In this document: piece by piece, positions 1 through 10,131 of the stretch
Position numbering within the stretch: position 1 is the first letter of the stretch
How the letters are laid out: each line of letters opens with the position of its first letter
Assembly: GCF_020103725.1 (NCBI RefSeq)
Contig: NZ_JAHXBG010000001.1
Span: 806,001-870,000, forward strand
DNA length: 64,000 nucleotides
From: Hyalangium gracile
GTDB lineage: Bacteria > Myxococcota > Myxococcia > Myxococcales > Myxococcaceae
Direction of reading: 5' to 3'
Notes under the pieces: generated by a model
Database searches by the model: none
Told to the model about the DNA's origin: nothing
The model's input: only the letters and a program-made list of their open reading frames with translations
Position numbers and translations under genes: made by a program

Positions 1-1
1 C

Positions 2-3000
2 AGCGGTGGCACGGTGACGCTGACCAGCGGTGTGGTGCGCTTCACCCCGGCGCCCAACTTCAACGGGACCACGACGTTCTCCTACACGGTGTCCGATGGA
101 AACGGTGGCATGGACACGGCGACGGTGACGGTGACGGTGACGCCGGTGAACGATCCGCCCACGGGCGTGGCCGACACCTTCTCCGTGGTCGGCAACAGCG
201 GCGCCAACCCCCTGGACGTGCTGGCCAACGACTCCAGTGCGCCGGACGCGAGCGAGACGCTCACGGTGACGGCCGTCACGCAGCCGGCCAGTGGTGGCAC
301 CGTGACGGTGGCTCCGGGGGGCACGGGCGTGGTGTTCACGCCGGCCACGAACTTCTCGGGCACGGTGACGTTCACGTACACGGTGTCCGACGGCAACGGC
401 GGCACCACCATCGTCGACGTCACGGTGACGGTGCTCGCGGGGAACAACCCTCCCACGGCCAGCGATGACGTCCTCACGGTGGCCGAGGACAGCGGCGCCA
501 CGGTGGTCAACGTGCTGGCCAACGACTCGAGCGCGCCGGACACGGGCGAGACGCTCTCGGTGACGGCCGTCACCCAGCCGGCCACCGGCGGCACGGTGAC
601 GCTGAGCGCTGGCGTGGTGCGCTTCACCCCGACGCCGAACTTCACCGGGACCACGACGTTCTCGTACACGCTGTCCGATGGGAACGGTGGTCTCGACACG
701 GCGACGGTGACGGTGACGGTGACCGCCGTCAACGATGCGCCCGACGCGGTGGATGATGCGCTGACGGTGGCCGAGGACAGCAGCGCCACGGTGGTGGACG
801 TGCTGGCCAACGACAGCACGGCCCCGGACACGGGCGAGACGCTCACCGTGACGGCCGTCACCCAGCCGGCGAACGGCACGGTGACGCTGGTGGGCGGAGT
901 GGTGAGCTTCACCCCGGCGCCCAACTTCAACGGGACCACGTCGTTCACGTATACGGTGTCCGACGGCAACGGCCTCACGGACACGGCCGTGGTCACGGTG
1001 ACGGTGACGCCGGTGAATGACCCGCCCACGGGTGTGGCCGACACGTTTACCGTGTTGGAGAACAGCGGTGCTTCCACGCTGAACGTGCTGGCCAATGACT
1101 CCAGCGCGCCGGACACGGGCGAGACGCTCACGGTGACGGCCGTCACGCAGCCGGCCAGTGGTGGCAGCGTGACGGTGGCTCCCAGCGGCACGGGCGTGGT
1201 GTTCACGCCGGCCACGGACTTCTCGGGCACGGTGACATTTACGTACACGGTGTCCGACGGCAATGGTGGGACGGCCATCGTCAGCGTGACGGTGACGGTG
1301 ACCGCCGTGAACAAGCCGCCGACGGCCAACGACGACGTCCTCACGGTAGCCGAGGACAGCGGCCCCACGGTGGTGGACGTGCTGGCCAACGACACCATCG
1401 CTCCCGACACGGGCGAGACGCTCACCGTGACGGCCGTCACCCAGCCGACGAACGGCACGGTGACCCTGAGCGGCGGGACGGTGCGCTACCAGCCCAACCC
1501 GAACTTCAACGGCACCGACACCTTCACGTACACGGTGTCCGACGGCAACGGCGGCACGGACACGGCGACCGTCACGGTGACGGTGACCTCCGTCAACGAT
1601 GTGCCCGATGCGGTGGATGACGCGCTGACGGTGGCCGAGGACAGCACCGCCACGGTGGTCAATGTGCTGGCCAACGACAGCACGGCCCCGGACACGGGCG
1701 AGACGCTCACGGTGACGTCCGTCACCCAGCCGCTCACGGGCGGCACGGTGACGCTGATGAACGGGGTGATGAGCTTCACCCCGGCTCCGGACTTCAACGG
1801 GACCGCGACGTTCACGTACACGGTGTCCGACGGCAGCGGCGACAGCGACACGGCCACCGTCACCGTGACGGTGACGCCGGTGAACGATCCGCCCACGGGC
1901 GTGGCCGACATGTTCACCGTGCCCGAGAACAGCGGTGCTTCCACGCTGAATGTGCTGACCAATGACTCCAGCGCGCCGGACTCGGGCGAGACGCTCACGG
2001 TGGCGTCCGTCACGCAGCCGGCCGCGGGCGGTACGGTCGCGGTGGCTCCCAACGGCGCGGGAGTGGTGTTCACGCCGGCCACGGACTTCTCGGGCACGGT
2101 GACGTTCACGTACACGGTGTCCGATGGCAACGGTGGGACGGCCATCGTCACCGTCACGGTGACGGTGACCGCCGGGAACAGGCCGCCGACGGCCAATGAC
2201 GACGCCCTCACGGTGGCGGAGGACAGCGGCCCCACGGTGGTGGATGTGCTGGCCAACGACTCGAGCGCGCCGGACACGGGCGAGACGCTCACGGTGACGA
2301 ACATCACCCAGGCGGGCAACGGCACGGTGACGCTGAGCAGCGGGACGGTGACCTACCAGCCCAACCCGAACTTCAGCGGCACCGACACCTTCACGTACAC
2401 GGTGTCCGACGGCAACGGCGGCACGGCCACGGCGACCGTCACGGTGACGGTGACCTCCGTCAACGACGCCCCCGACGCGGTGGACGACGTGCTGACGGTG
2501 GCCGAGGACGGCTCCGCCACGGTGGTGGATGTGCTGGCCAATGACAGCACGGCGCCCGAGTCGGGCGAGACGCTCACGGTGACGGGCGTCACCCAGCCGG
2601 CCACGGGCGGCACGGTGACCCTGAACGGCGGCGTGGTGAGCTTCACCCCGGCGCCGGACTTCAACGGGACCGCGACGTTCACGTACACGGTGTCCGACGG
2701 CAATGGCGGCACGGACACGGCCACCGTCACGGTGACGGTGACGCCGGTGAACGACCCGCCCACGGGCGTGGCCGACACGTTCTCGGTCCCGGCCGACAGC
2801 GGCGCCAACCCCCTGGACGTGCTGGCCAATGACTCCAGCGCACCGGACATGGGCGAGACGCTCACGGTGACGGCCGTCACCCAGCCGACCGCCGGTGGCA
2901 CCGTCGCGGTGGCGCAGGACGGCACGGGCGTGGTGTTCACGCCGACGCCTGGCTTCACGGGCACGGTGACGTTCACGTACACGGTGTCCGACGACAACGG

Positions 3001-3040
3001 CGGCTCCACGACCGTCACCGTCACCGTGAACGTGGGCAGC
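2..3040 (+). repeat. Coding tandem repeats, ~295-bp unit with three-unit higher-order period
   Basis: Ten complete and one partial repeats of about 295 bp lie head to tail. Three unit types alternate in a fixed order, recognised by their first residues: type A begins PPTGVADTF, type B begins PPTASDD or PPTANDD, type C begins APDAVDD or VPDAVDD. The order A-B-C occurs three times and ends with a final A, so the higher-order unit is about 880 bp. Confidence 0.85.
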
Positions 3041-5410
3041 GGCGACTCCGACGGCGACGGGCTGACCGACTCGGAGGAGCGCGAGCTGGGCACCGACCCG
3101 ACCAACCCCGACACGGACGGTGACGGCCTGCGGGACGGCCTCGAGGTCCAGACCGACACGGACCCGCTCGATGACGACACGGACAACGACGGCTCCATGG
3201 ACGGCACGGAGGACAAGGACCACGACGGCATCGTGGATCCGGGCGAGACGGACCCGCGCGAGTTCGACTCGGACGGTGACGGGCTGGGCGATGGCCTCGA
3301 GCTGGGCCTGACCGGGCCCGAGGGCGACGACACGGACGAGGCCGTCTTCACGCCGGACGCGGATGGCTCCACGACCACCGATCCGCTCAACCCGGACACG
3401 GACGGCGACACCCTGAAGGACGGCACCGAGGACGCCGACCACGACGGCCGGGTGGGTGACACGGAGTCGGATCCGAACGACATCGACTCCGACGACGGCG
3501 GCCTGAACGATGGCGAGGAGGTCAACGCCGGTGGCAACCCGCGCAACTACACGGACGACCTGGTCGTCGCGGGCCGGGGCTGCGCCTCCACGGGTGCCGG
3601 CACGTGGCTGCCGCTGGTGCTGCTGCTCGCCGTGCCCATGCTGCGCCGTCGCCAGGCCCTCCGGGGCTCGGGGAAGGCGTGGGGGCTGATGGGCCTGCTG
3701 GCCGCCGTGCTCGTCTCGGCGCCCGCGAGCGCCCAGTCCGCCGACCAGGCCTCCCAGGGCATCGACGTGCAGCAGTACAAGCCGGGCCCGGGCCGCAAGG
3801 ACGTGCTCGACGTGCACAGCGCCCAGCTGGCGCCGCACCTCGGCTGGAACGTGGGCCTGTCCTTCAACTACGCGAGGGATCCGCTCAACTTCCTGCGGCC
3901 GCGGACCGACGAGTTCGTCTACGAGATCGTCAAGAACCAGTTCACCTTCGACGTGATGGGCTCCATCTCGCTCTTCGATCGGCTCGAGCTCGGCGTGGCG
4001 CTGCCCATCACCTCGCAGGGGTCGGCCTCCACGGCCTCCGTGTCGCCCATCCTCTCCGAGGGCGTGAGCGCCACGGGCGTGGGTGACCTGCGCCTGGTGC
4101 CGAAGGCGCGCCTGCTGTCCACCGACGGTGGCCTGCACCTGGGCGTCATGGTGCCGGTCATCATCCCCACCTCGGGGGGCAAGGAGTTCCTCGGCCGCAG
4201 CGGCCTCGCCGTGTTCCCGAGGCTGCTCGCCGAGTGGAGCAGCGACGGCGGCGTGCGAGTGCTGGCCAACGTGGGCGTCAACCTCCAGCCCCAGGAGCAG
4301 TTCTACAACCTGAGCGTGAGCAACGAGTTCGCCTACGGGCTCGGCGCGGAGCTGCCCTTCCAGCTCGGCCAGCACCGGCTCGCCGCGCAGGCCACGCTGG
4401 TGGGCGCCATGGGGATGAAGGAGCGCCAGACCGAGGAGCGTCCGCTGGAGCTGCTCGCCGCCATGCGCTACCACTTCACGGACTCGCTGGCGGCGCACCT
4501 GGGCGGTGGCCCCGGCCTCACCCGCGGCTACGGCACCCCTGGCTTCCGGCTGCTCGCGGGCGTCATGTGGACCGAGGCCGAGCGCGCCGCCCCCAAGCGC
4601 GTGGAGCCGCCGCCCGCCCCGGTCTGCCCGCAGGGCCCCGAGGACGTGGACGGCTTCCAGGACAACGACGGCTGCGCGGACCCGGACAACGACGCTGACG
4701 GCATCCTGGACCTCCAGGACCGCTGCCCCAACGTCCCGGAGACGCTGAACGGCTTCGAGGACGCGGACGGCTGCCCGGACGAGCTGCCCCCGCCGCCGCC
4801 GGTGGACACGGACGGCGATGGGCTGACGGACGACAAGGACCGCTGCCCGCAGGTCGCCGAGGACAAGGACGGCTTCGAGGACGCGGACGGCTGCGCGGAC
4901 CCGGACAACGACAAGGACGGCGTGCTGGACGAGGCCGACAAGTGCCCCTCCGAGCCGGAGACCATCAACGGCTCGAAGGACGACGACGGCTGCCCGGACA
5001 AGGGCGAGGTGAAGGTGAAGGTCGAGGGCAAGAAGATCGTCATCCTCGACAAGGTGTACTTCGCCACCAACAAGGACGTGATTCTCGCCAAGTCCTTCCC
5101 GCTGCTGAAGCAGGTGGGCCAGGTGCTGCGCGCCAACCCGGAGATCACCAAGGTGCGCGTGGAGGGCCACACCGACGACCAGGGCAAGGACGCCGCCAAC
5201 ATGGACCTCTCGCAGCGCCGCGCCAACAACGTGCGCAAGCGCCTCATCGAGGAGGAGGGCATCGCCCCCGAGCGGCTCGAGGCGGTGGGCTACGGCGAGA
5301 CGCAGCCGGTGGACACCAACAAGACGGCCAAGGGCCGCGAGAACAACCGCCGCGTGGTCTTCACCATCCTCGAGACGAAGTCCGCCGAGGAGCCCGCCCC
5401 CGCCCCCTGA
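2..5410 (+). CDS. Giant tandem Ig/cadherin-like repeat surface protein fused to OmpA-family outer-membrane protein (5' partial)
   Basis: The frame is open at the window edge, so the true start lies upstream. Nucleotides 2-3040 encode one partial and ten complete ~98-residue repeats of the cadherin-like/Big_9 type (recurring motifs [34 protein letters not shown]). About 3043-3510 is an Asp-rich thrombospondin type 3 calcium-binding stretch (DSDGDGLTD). Next, 3571-3660 encodes a MYXO-CTERM-like tail: GCASTG, a hydrophobic helix, then RRR. With no stop codon it runs into a second hydrophobic segment ending SAPASAQ (3674-3740), which looks like a normal signal peptide. A beta-barrel-like region (3741-4600), Cys-containing type 3 repeats (4620-5010) and a C-terminal OmpA peptidoglycan-binding domain (5011-5390, VEGHTDDQG) follow. 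It probably gives an adhesin plus an outer-membrane porin-like protein. Domain calls are confident; whether one or two mature proteins result is inference. Confidence 0.85.
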   Translation, partial: SGGTVTLTSGVVRFTPAPNFNGTTTFSYTVSDGNGGMDTATVTVTVTPVNDPPTGVADTFSVVGNSGANPLDVLANDSSAPDASETLTVTAVTQPASGGTVTVAPGGTGVVFTPATNFSGTVTFTYTVSDGNGGTTIVDVTVTVLAGNNPPTASDDVLTVAEDSGATVVNVLANDSSAPDTGETLSVTAVTQPATGGTVTLSAGVVRFTPTPNFTGTTTFSYTLSDGNGGLDTATVTVTVTAVNDAPDAVDDALTVAEDSSATVVDVLANDSTAPDTGETLTVTAVTQPANGTVTLVGGVVSFTPAPNFNGTTSFTYTVSDGNGLTDTAVVTVTVTPVNDPPTGVADTFTVLENSGASTLNVLANDSSAPDTGETLTVTAVTQPASGGSVTVAPSGTGVVFTPATDFSGTVTFTYTVSDGNGGTAIVSVTVTVTAVNKPPTANDDVLTVAEDSGPTVVDVLANDTIAPDTGETLTVTAVTQPTNGTVTLSGGTVRYQPNPNFNGTDTFTYTVSDGNGGTDTATVTVTVTSVNDVPDAVDDALTVAEDSTATVVNVLANDSTAPDTGETLTVTSVTQPLTGGTVTLMNGVMSFTPAPDFNGTATFTYTVSDGSGDSDTATVTVTVTPVNDPPTGVADMFTVPENSGASTLNVLTNDSSAPDSGETLTVASVTQPAAGGTVAVAPNGAGVVFTPATDFSGTVTFTYTVSDGNGGTAIVTVTVTVTAGNRPPTANDDALTVAEDSGPTVVDVLANDSSAPDTGETLTVTNITQAGNGTVTLSSGTVTYQPNPNFSGTDTFTYTVSDGNGGTATATVTVTVTSVNDAPDAVDDVLTVAEDGSATVVDVLANDSTAPESGETLTVTGVTQPATGGTVTLNGGVVSFTPAPDFNGTATFTYTVSDGNGGTDTATVTVTVTPVNDPPTGVADTFSVPADSGANPLDVLANDSSAPDMGETLTVTAVTQPTAGGTVAVAQDGTGVVFTPTPGFTGTVTFTYTVSDDNGGSTTVTVTVNVGSGDSDGDGLTDSEERELGTDPTNPDTDGDGLRDGLEVQTDTDPLDDDTDNDGSMDGTEDKDHDGIVDPGETDPREFDSDGDGLGDGLELGLTGPEGDDTDEAVFTPDADGSTTTDPLNPDTDGDTLKDGTEDADHDGRVGDTESDPNDIDSDDGGLNDGEEVNAGGNPRNYTDDLVVAGRGCASTGAGTWLPLVLLLAVPMLRRRQALRGSGKAWGLMGLLAAVLVSAPASAQSADQASQGIDVQQYKPGPGRKDVLDVHSAQLAPHLGWNVGLSFNYARDPLNFLRPRTDEFVYEIVKNQFTFDVMGSISLFDRLELGVALPITSQGSASTASVSPILSEGVSATGVGDLRLVPKARLLSTDGGLHLGVMVPVIIPTSGGKEFLGRSGLAVFPRLLAEWSSDGGVRVLANVGVNLQPQEQFYNLSVSNEFAYGLGAELPFQLGQHRLAAQATLVGAMGMKERQTEERPLELLAAMRYHFTDSLAAHLGGGPGLTRGYGTPGFRLLAGVMWTEAERAAPKRVEPPPAPVCPQGPEDVDGFQDNDGCADPDNDADGILDLQDRCPNVPETLNGFEDADGCPDELPPPPPVDTDGDGLTDDKDRCPQVAEDKDGFEDADGCADPDNDKDGVLDEADKCPSEPETINGSKDDDGCPDKGEVKVKVEGKKIVILDKVYFATNKDVILAKSFPLLKQVGQVLRANPEITKVRVEGHTDDQGKDAANMDLSQRRANNVRKRLIEEEGIAPERLEAVGYGETQPVDTNKTAKGRENNRRVVFTILETKSAEEPAPAP

Positions 5411-5439
5411 CCGCCAGGGGCGCGAGCCGGGGCGCGCCC

Positions 5440-5720
5440 GCTCCATGCCACGCCATCGTCGAGGCCCTCGAGGGCGGCTCGTAGGTGGCGACGCGCGGCT
5501 CGGTCGGCACCGACGAGCCGCCGACGCCGCGCATGGCGGCGATCGTGCGCGGCGTGCGGATCCGCTTCACCCAGAAGCCGGAGTCCTTCAACCAGCCCGG
5601 GGAACCGCGTCGTACTTGCGGACGACCTTCTCGTTGTCGCCGCCACACACCTTCACGCGCTCGAGGCGCGGGGCGTGGTGCTCGAGGCGTTTGAGGGTCT
5701 TCCCCCGCGGCGAGCGTGAC
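5440..5720 (-). pseudogene. Possible frameshifted coding remnant
   Basis: No intact gene fits this 313-base gap between the OmpA fusion and the LysR gene. On the minus strand two segments in different frames have almost only G or C at third positions, as real genes here do. About 5715-5590 reads GKTLKRLEHHAPRLERVK and onwards; about 5595-5440 reads KDSGFWVKRIRTPRTIAAM and onwards. They would join with one frame change near 5590. I recognise no family. It could be a decayed gene, a sequencing error in a small gene, or chance in GC-rich DNA. Confidence 0.25.
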
Positions 5721-5723
5721 ACT

Positions 5724-6689
5724 TCAATCGCGCTTGCGTCTCGCGGCTCGCCGCGGTCTCGGTGGACCGGGGAGCACGCGCGTCGCCTCTCCCAGCGCGG
5801 GAGACCGGACCTCCCGCGCGCTCTCGATCAGCGCTTTCACGACGGCCGTCGAGGCGTCCTTGGCTCGCCATGTCACGAACTCGCTCAGGTTGATGCGAAG
5901 ACCTTCAACCGGACGCCACGTCATCGCGGTGTGCGCCGCCATGTCCGAGATGTTCTCGCCCACGAACGTGATCGCGTCGCCGATCGCGACGAGCGCCATG
6001 AGCGCCTCGAGATCCATCACCTCCGCCGTCACGCGCAGCGTTGCACCCTCTTCGCGCGCCGCTGCAATGAGGTCTGCATGCAGGCGTGGATAGAGCTGAC
6101 GCGGCTGGAGGATCACTCGCTCGCCTTCGATGTCGCGCAGCCGGATCGTCTTGAGCCGCGCGAGCCAGTGGTCGGGTGACAGGAGCAGGCCCAGCCTGTC
6201 GCGCGTCATCTCCAGGTGATCGAGGGCATCGTCAGTGGGGGCATAGGCGCCGTATCCGAAGGCGATCGTCCCTTGGCGTAGCGCCGCCCACTGCTCGACG
6301 CTGCTCAGCGGGGCGAGCTGCAGACCCACGCGGGGCGTTCGCCTGCGGAACGCCGCGACGAGCGACAGGAGCGCTCCCATGAAGGTCGTTCCAGTCTCGA
6401 AGCCGATGGCGACCGTGCCGAGCCTGCCTTCGGCCACGCCTTTGGCCTCGTCCACGGCCGCATCGACGCTGGCCAGGATGTTCCGGGCTCGCTCCGCGAA
6501 GGACCTCCCAGCGGCGGTGAGCTTGATGCCACGACCTTCGGGCTCGAACAGCTCGACGCCCATCTCCTCCTCGAGGTCTTGCATCTGCCGGCTCAAGGGC
6601 GACTGCGAGACGTGGAGCCGCTCCGCCGCGCGGCGGAAGCTCTCCACCTCGGCGATGGTCACGAAGTAGCGCAGGTGTCGGAGTTCCAT
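5724..6689 (-). CDS. LysR-family transcriptional regulator
   Basis: A 321-residue protein of normal LysR length. Residues 3-60 form the winged helix-turn-helix typical of the family (LRYFVTIAEVESFRRAAERL, then HVSQSPLSRQMQDLEEEMG). The rest is the periplasmic-binding-protein-like inducer domain, opening near residue 90 with GTVAIGF. The start MELRHLRYF at 6689 is chosen over an ATG at 6701 because family members begin close to the helix-turn-helix and because the upstream ATG lies inside a candidate LysR operator. It is transcribed divergently from a flavin monooxygenase gene, the classical arrangement of a LysR regulator and its target, so it probably controls that gene and itself. The inducer is unknown. 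Confidence 0.93.
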   Translation of the reverse strand: MELRHLRYFVTIAEVESFRRAAERLHVSQSPLSRQMQDLEEEMGVELFEPEGRGIKLTAAGRSFAERARNILASVDAAVDEAKGVAEGRLGTVAIGFETGTTFMGALLSLVAAFRRRTPRVGLQLAPLSSVEQWAALRQGTIAFGYGAYAPTDDALDHLEMTRDRLGLLLSPDHWLARLKTIRLRDIEGERVILQPRQLYPRLHADLIAAAREEGATLRVTAEVMDLEALMALVAIGDAITFVGENISDMAAHTAMTWRPVEGLRINLSEFVTWRAKDASTAVVKALIESAREVRSPALGEATRVLPGPPRPRRAARRKRD

Positions 6690-6699
6690 GGCTCGAATC

Positions 6700-6714
6700 A
6701 TGCTCCGAAGGCAT
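6700..6714. promoter_or_regulatory. Candidate LysR-type operator (T-N11-A)
   Basis: ATGCTCCGAAGGCAT has inverted ATGC/GCAT ends and fits the T-N11-A consensus of LysR binding sites. It lies in the short divergent gap, about 10 bp upstream of the regulator start and 58 bp upstream of the monooxygenase start. Sequence match only. Confidence 0.4.
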
Positions 6715-6772
6715 CATGTTGTCCCAATCAATGTCTTGGAAGTCTCGACGCCGCGGGCGTAGACGAGAGTCC

Positions 6773-7999
6773 ATGAACTCCACGAATGGAACGTCTCGCC
6801 GGGTATTGGTGTCCGGGGCCAGCATCTCCGGCCTCACCACGGCCTACTGGCTTGCCCGCTACGGCTTCGACGTCACGGTCGTCGAACGCTCCCCCCACCT
6901 GCGCCCGGGTGGGCAGGCACTCGACGTGCGTGGCCCGGCGCTCACGGTCGCCGAGCGCATGGGCATCCTCGCCAGGCTCCGGGAGCACAGCACCCGGCTG
7001 ACGGGATTCTCGGTGGTCGACGCGAATGGAAAGGAGCTTCACAGGAGCGAGGAACGCACGCTCACGGGCGGGCGCTTCGAGAGCCTCGACGTGGAGATCA
7101 TGCGCGACGACCTCTGCCGCGTCCTGCACGAGGCCGTGGACCGCCAGGTCGAGTTCCTCTTCGAGGATTCGATGTCGTCGCTCACCCAGGATGCGTCGGG
7201 CGTCCATGTCACGTTCGAGCGCGCCACCCCTCGCCGCTTCGAGCTCGTCGTCGGCGCCGATGGGCTGCACTCTCGGGTGCGGCGGCTGGTGTTCGGCCCG
7301 GAGGAGCAGTTCCTGCGCCGCTTGGGCAACTCCTACGTCGCGGTCTTCGGCATGCCGAACTTCCTCGGCCTCGAGCGCTGGGAGGTGATGTACCTGGGCG
7401 AGGGGACGGGCATCGGCGCGATGGTGATGGCGCTGCGAAGAGACGCCGAGGCCCGCGCCTACGTGGGCTTCATGGCCAAGGAGCCCATCGTGTACGACTA
7501 CCGCGACATCGGGGCGCAGAAGCGCCTCATGGCGGCGCGGCTCGAGGGTGGCGGGTGGGTGTTGCCACAACTCGTCGAGCACATGATGGCGGCGCCCGAC
7601 TTCCACTTCGACTCGATCAGTCAGATCCGCATGGACGGATGGGTGCGAGGGCGCGTCGTGCTGGTGGGCGACGCCGGTTACAGCGTCGCGTTGGCCTCGG
7701 GACAGGGCACCTCGGTCGCGATGGTGGGCGCGTACGTCCTCGCCGGCGAGCTCGCCACGCACAGGGAAGACCTGGCGGCGGGCGCGGCCTCGTATGAACG
7801 CGAGCTGCGCGACTACGTGGCTCGGAACCAGGACATCGCGGCCGAGCAGCACCTGCGGAACACCCATCCGCAAGCGCCGGAGTCCGCCGCGCCCGCGCGC
7901 GAGGGCGAGCCCGGCCCCGCGGATGGCCTTCCCGACTTCGGTGCGCTGACCGTGCCGTTCACATTCAAGAGCTACGACGAGCTGCTGGGGCGCCCATGA
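6773..7999 (+). CDS. FAD-dependent monooxygenase (PHBH/PheA-TetX-like fold)
   Basis: A 408-residue class A flavoprotein hydroxylase. The N-terminal Rossmann motif GASISGLTTAYWLARYGFDV binds the FAD ADP moiety. A second FAD motif, VVGADGLHSRVRR, lies mid-protein, and the ribityl-binding VLVGDAGYSVALASGQG lies near residue 300. Such enzymes use NAD(P)H and O2 to hydroxylate aromatic or polyketide-type substrates, or inactivate drugs as TetX does. The substrate cannot be read from sequence. The start at 6773 (MNSTNGTSRRVLVSGAS) puts the Rossmann motif near the N-terminus; an in-frame ATG at 6716 would add 19 basic, unfamily-like residues and overlap the regulatory gap. It is probably controlled by the divergent LysR gene. 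Confidence 0.9.
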   Translation: MNSTNGTSRRVLVSGASISGLTTAYWLARYGFDVTVVERSPHLRPGGQALDVRGPALTVAERMGILARLREHSTRLTGFSVVDANGKELHRSEERTLTGGRFESLDVEIMRDDLCRVLHEAVDRQVEFLFEDSMSSLTQDASGVHVTFERATPRRFELVVGADGLHSRVRRLVFGPEEQFLRRLGNSYVAVFGMPNFLGLERWEVMYLGEGTGIGAMVMALRRDAEARAYVGFMAKEPIVYDYRDIGAQKRLMAARLEGGGWVLPQLVEHMMAAPDFHFDSISQIRMDGWVRGRVVLVGDAGYSVALASGQGTSVAMVGAYVLAGELATHREDLAAGAASYERELRDYVARNQDIAAEQHLRNTHPQAPESAAPAREGEPGPADGLPDFGALTVPFTFKSYDELLGRP

Positions 8000-8140
8000 G
8001 CTCCACGGCCTCCGAGTCGCGGAGGCCTGGACGTCTGGCGTCTCTTCTCCTCGAGCTCACGACGGCCGCGCGCCTGCTCTCCGTGCGGCCGGCAGCGCCT
8101 CGGCGACGAGGCGGCGTCAGTCCACCTCTCCAGCATCGGC

Positions 8141-9058
8141 TCACTGAGCCATCGTCTCATCCCAGGAAAGGGGCTGACACGAGTACGGCCTGTCGTGCCA
8201 ACGGCGGCCACAGTGATAGCCCTCGCCGCACACCTCAGGGCCATGGGGATCACAGTCCGGCATGCAGTGATAGCCGTCGCAGACCTTCCCAGGGCCGCAG
8301 GGCGGCAACCCGTCGCCACACTCCTCGACACACTCCATCCACACCTTGCCTGGATGTGACGGTTCATAGGTCATTTTGCATTCGCGGCCATCCGGGCAGG
8401 GAGTCTGCTGGCATTGGGGGCCATACACCTGCGCGCAGATGGAGACGCCTTCAGCGAAGGGGAGGCACTGCTGACCTGAGGGGCATCCGCGCGTTTCGCA
8501 CGTGGGCAGGCAGGCGGGCTGGGGGACGGTGTCCGCGCAGAAGAAGCCCTCTGGACACTCCTGGCTGTCGTCCAAGCGGCAAGGCCGGGCACACCACGCC
8601 CAGTCACGTCCGCTGCACCGCCATTGAGGAGCGCAGGCATTCGCTTTGTCCCAGGGAAGCGTGACGCAGCCTTCCCCTTCCTGGCGCGGGCCTACGGGGA
8701 CGCAGCGGCGCACCTGGGGGGTGTCTCCCCAGGTGGCAATGTGGCGACAGACCTCGCCTTCCTGGCACTGCGCATCCGTCTGGCATTCGCTGTCGATGCA
8801 GGTGGTCCGTGGGTAGCGGGAATCGGAAAAGCAGCCCAGCGGCGGCTCACACTTCTCATGGTCCGGACCACAGGGCCGCCCGTAGGTCATCAAGCGCATA
8901 CGCTGATCCGGGGTGAGGATGGGGCTGACACGCACCCCAGGGGGCCCATCCGCTGGCACCTCTGGCTTGAGCAGCCCCCACAGCAGCACCAGCAGGGGCA
9001 GAGGCAGCAGCACTCCCACGAAGACAGTCATCCACCTGCCCCAACTCCTCGTCCGCAC
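8141..9058 (-). CDS. Cys-rich protein with N-terminal membrane anchor (paralog of 14761-15657)
   Basis: A 305-residue protein starting at GTG directly after the stop of an upstream lipoprotein gene (TAG then GTG, no gap), so the two are translationally linked. Residues 9-30 form one hydrophobic anchor. The remainder holds about 36 cysteines in repeated short motifs such as ECPEGFFC, CETRGCPSGQQC and CQTDAQCQEGEVC, presumably disulphide-bonded outside the cytoplasm. Its closest relative in the window is the protein at 14761-15657, with matching length and cysteine spacing. Short Cys-rich modules of this style occur in many myxobacterial surface proteins. Function is unknown. Confidence 0.8.
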   Translation of the reverse strand: MRTRSWGRWMTVFVGVLLPLPLLVLLWGLLKPEVPADGPPGVRVSPILTPDQRMRLMTYGRPCGPDHEKCEPPLGCFSDSRYPRTTCIDSECQTDAQCQEGEVCRHIATWGDTPQVRRCVPVGPRQEGEGCVTLPWDKANACAPQWRCSGRDWAWCARPCRLDDSQECPEGFFCADTVPQPACLPTCETRGCPSGQQCLPFAEGVSICAQVYGPQCQQTPCPDGRECKMTYEPSHPGKVWMECVEECGDGLPPCGPGKVCDGYHCMPDCDPHGPEVCGEGYHCGRRWHDRPYSCQPLSWDETMAQ

Positions 9059-9280
9059 CTACAGCGGCCCTCCGCACTCGAGACATTCCTTCGATGTCTC
9101 CCTGCCACGCGCGCAGACCCGCGTGCGTTCCTGGTCCCCGCAGCGTTTGATGATGATGACCTGCTCCTGCGCGTCCTTGTGGACGGCCTTCGCAATGCGG
9201 CCGTCGTTGCCGAATTCAGAGGGGCAGCCGGTCGTTGCCATGACTGAAAGGACGACAACTCCCACTCGGAGCCAACGCAT
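9059..9280 (-). CDS. Small lipoprotein
   Basis: A 73-residue protein with a short positively charged start, a hydrophobic helix and a lipobox (MATTGC, Cys19). The mature part is only about 55 residues, with four cysteines near its C-terminus (CGDQERTRVC, ECLEC). ATG at 9280 is preceded by a strong ribosome site (GGGAGGGG) at normal spacing; longer in-frame starts lack this. It is the first gene of a pair with the Cys-rich membrane protein and touches it directly. Cysteines in both products suggest co-folding or interaction, which is inference. No family recognised. Confidence 0.7.
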   Translation of the reverse strand: MRWLRVGVVVLSVMATTGCPSEFGNDGRIAKAVHKDAQEQVIIIKRCGDQERTRVCARGRETSKECLECGGPL

Positions 9281-9675
9281 CTGCCCCTCCCGTGAAGGAC
9301 CCTCGACGCTACCAGCGCGGATTCCGCGGCGTCCACGCCGTGGCAGGCAGGTGGCGCCCAACGCGCGGCGAGGTGATTGACGCACCCCGTCATCCCTGCC
9401 GCTGACCCGTCAGCCGTCCGTCTCCAAGGGGGGAGGTGGAAGCGGACCCAAGGGGGTGGGCGTACACGGCCCCTGGTGCGCGGGGCCGCGGGTACCTTCC
9501 AGCCGACCTCGTGGGCAAGGTACAACTGAGACCACGGAGTCGGTCGGAACCATGAGCCGCGGAGACATTCGAGCGGCAGGTTGGTGAGAGCTCCGCACGC
9601 AATGATGCAGGCCCGAGCGCCACGCTCGACGCCTCATCTCCACGCGAACAGCCTCGCAAGAGGCCAGGGGGTCTC
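9281..9675. other. Divergent intergenic region
   Basis: This 395-base gap separates the small lipoprotein (minus strand) from the response regulator (plus strand) and must hold both promoters. I see no gene with a credible start and ribosome site, no clear -35/-10 pair and no long inverted repeat. Confidence 0.6.
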
Positions 9676-10131
9676 ATGGCGCGCTCTACGGCAGTCACCA
9701 TCCTGATGGCCGACGATGATGTGGATGATCGCGACCTCACCCAGGATGCCATCCGCCGCAACCAGCTCAACGGCGAGCTGAAGTGGGTGGAGGATGGCGA
9801 GGAGCTGCTCGACTACCTGAACCAGCGCGGCCGCTACAGCGATCCGGGTGCCTCGCCGCGTCCGGGCCTCATCCTGCTGGACCTGAACATGCCGCGCATG
9901 GACGGCCGCGAGGCCATCAAGGAGATCAAGGCCAACCCGGAGCTGCGCCGCATCCCCATCATCGTCCTGAGCACCTCCAGCGCGGACGAGGATGTGCTGA
10001 GCAGCTACGAGCTGGGGGCCAACTGCTTCATCACCAAGCCCGGCACTTTCGAGAAGCTGGTCGAGGTCGTCAGGGTCCTCGGAGAGCACTGGCTGGAGAC
10101 GGCCAGGCTCCCCCACGCGAGCGTTCAATGA
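9676..10131 (+). CDS. Single-domain response regulator (Rcp1-like)
   Basis: A 151-residue stand-alone receiver domain. The acidic pocket is ADDDVDDRD (residues 12-20), the phospho-acceptor is Asp69 in LLDLNMPRMDG, followed by the switch Ser/Thr in IIVLSTSS and the conserved Lys in FITKPG. The extended loop between beta-2 and alpha-2 (LLDYLNQRGRY) is typical of the Rcp1 family that partners with hybrid or phytochrome-type kinases. There is no output domain, so it likely acts in phosphorelay. Its stop overlaps the next start (ATGA), so it is co-translated with the hybrid kinase that follows, its probable partner. Confidence 0.93.
   Translation: MARSTAVTILMADDDVDDRDLTQDAIRRNQLNGELKWVEDGEELLDYLNQRGRYSDPGASPRPGLILLDLNMPRMDGREAIKEIKANPELRRIPIIVLSTSSADEDVLSSYELGANCFITKPGTFEKLVEVVRVLGEHWLETARLPHASVQ

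Noticed and set aside
2-3040. CRISPR-like or satellite array
   Set aside because: The period is ~295 bp and coding; units are protein domains in an open frame.
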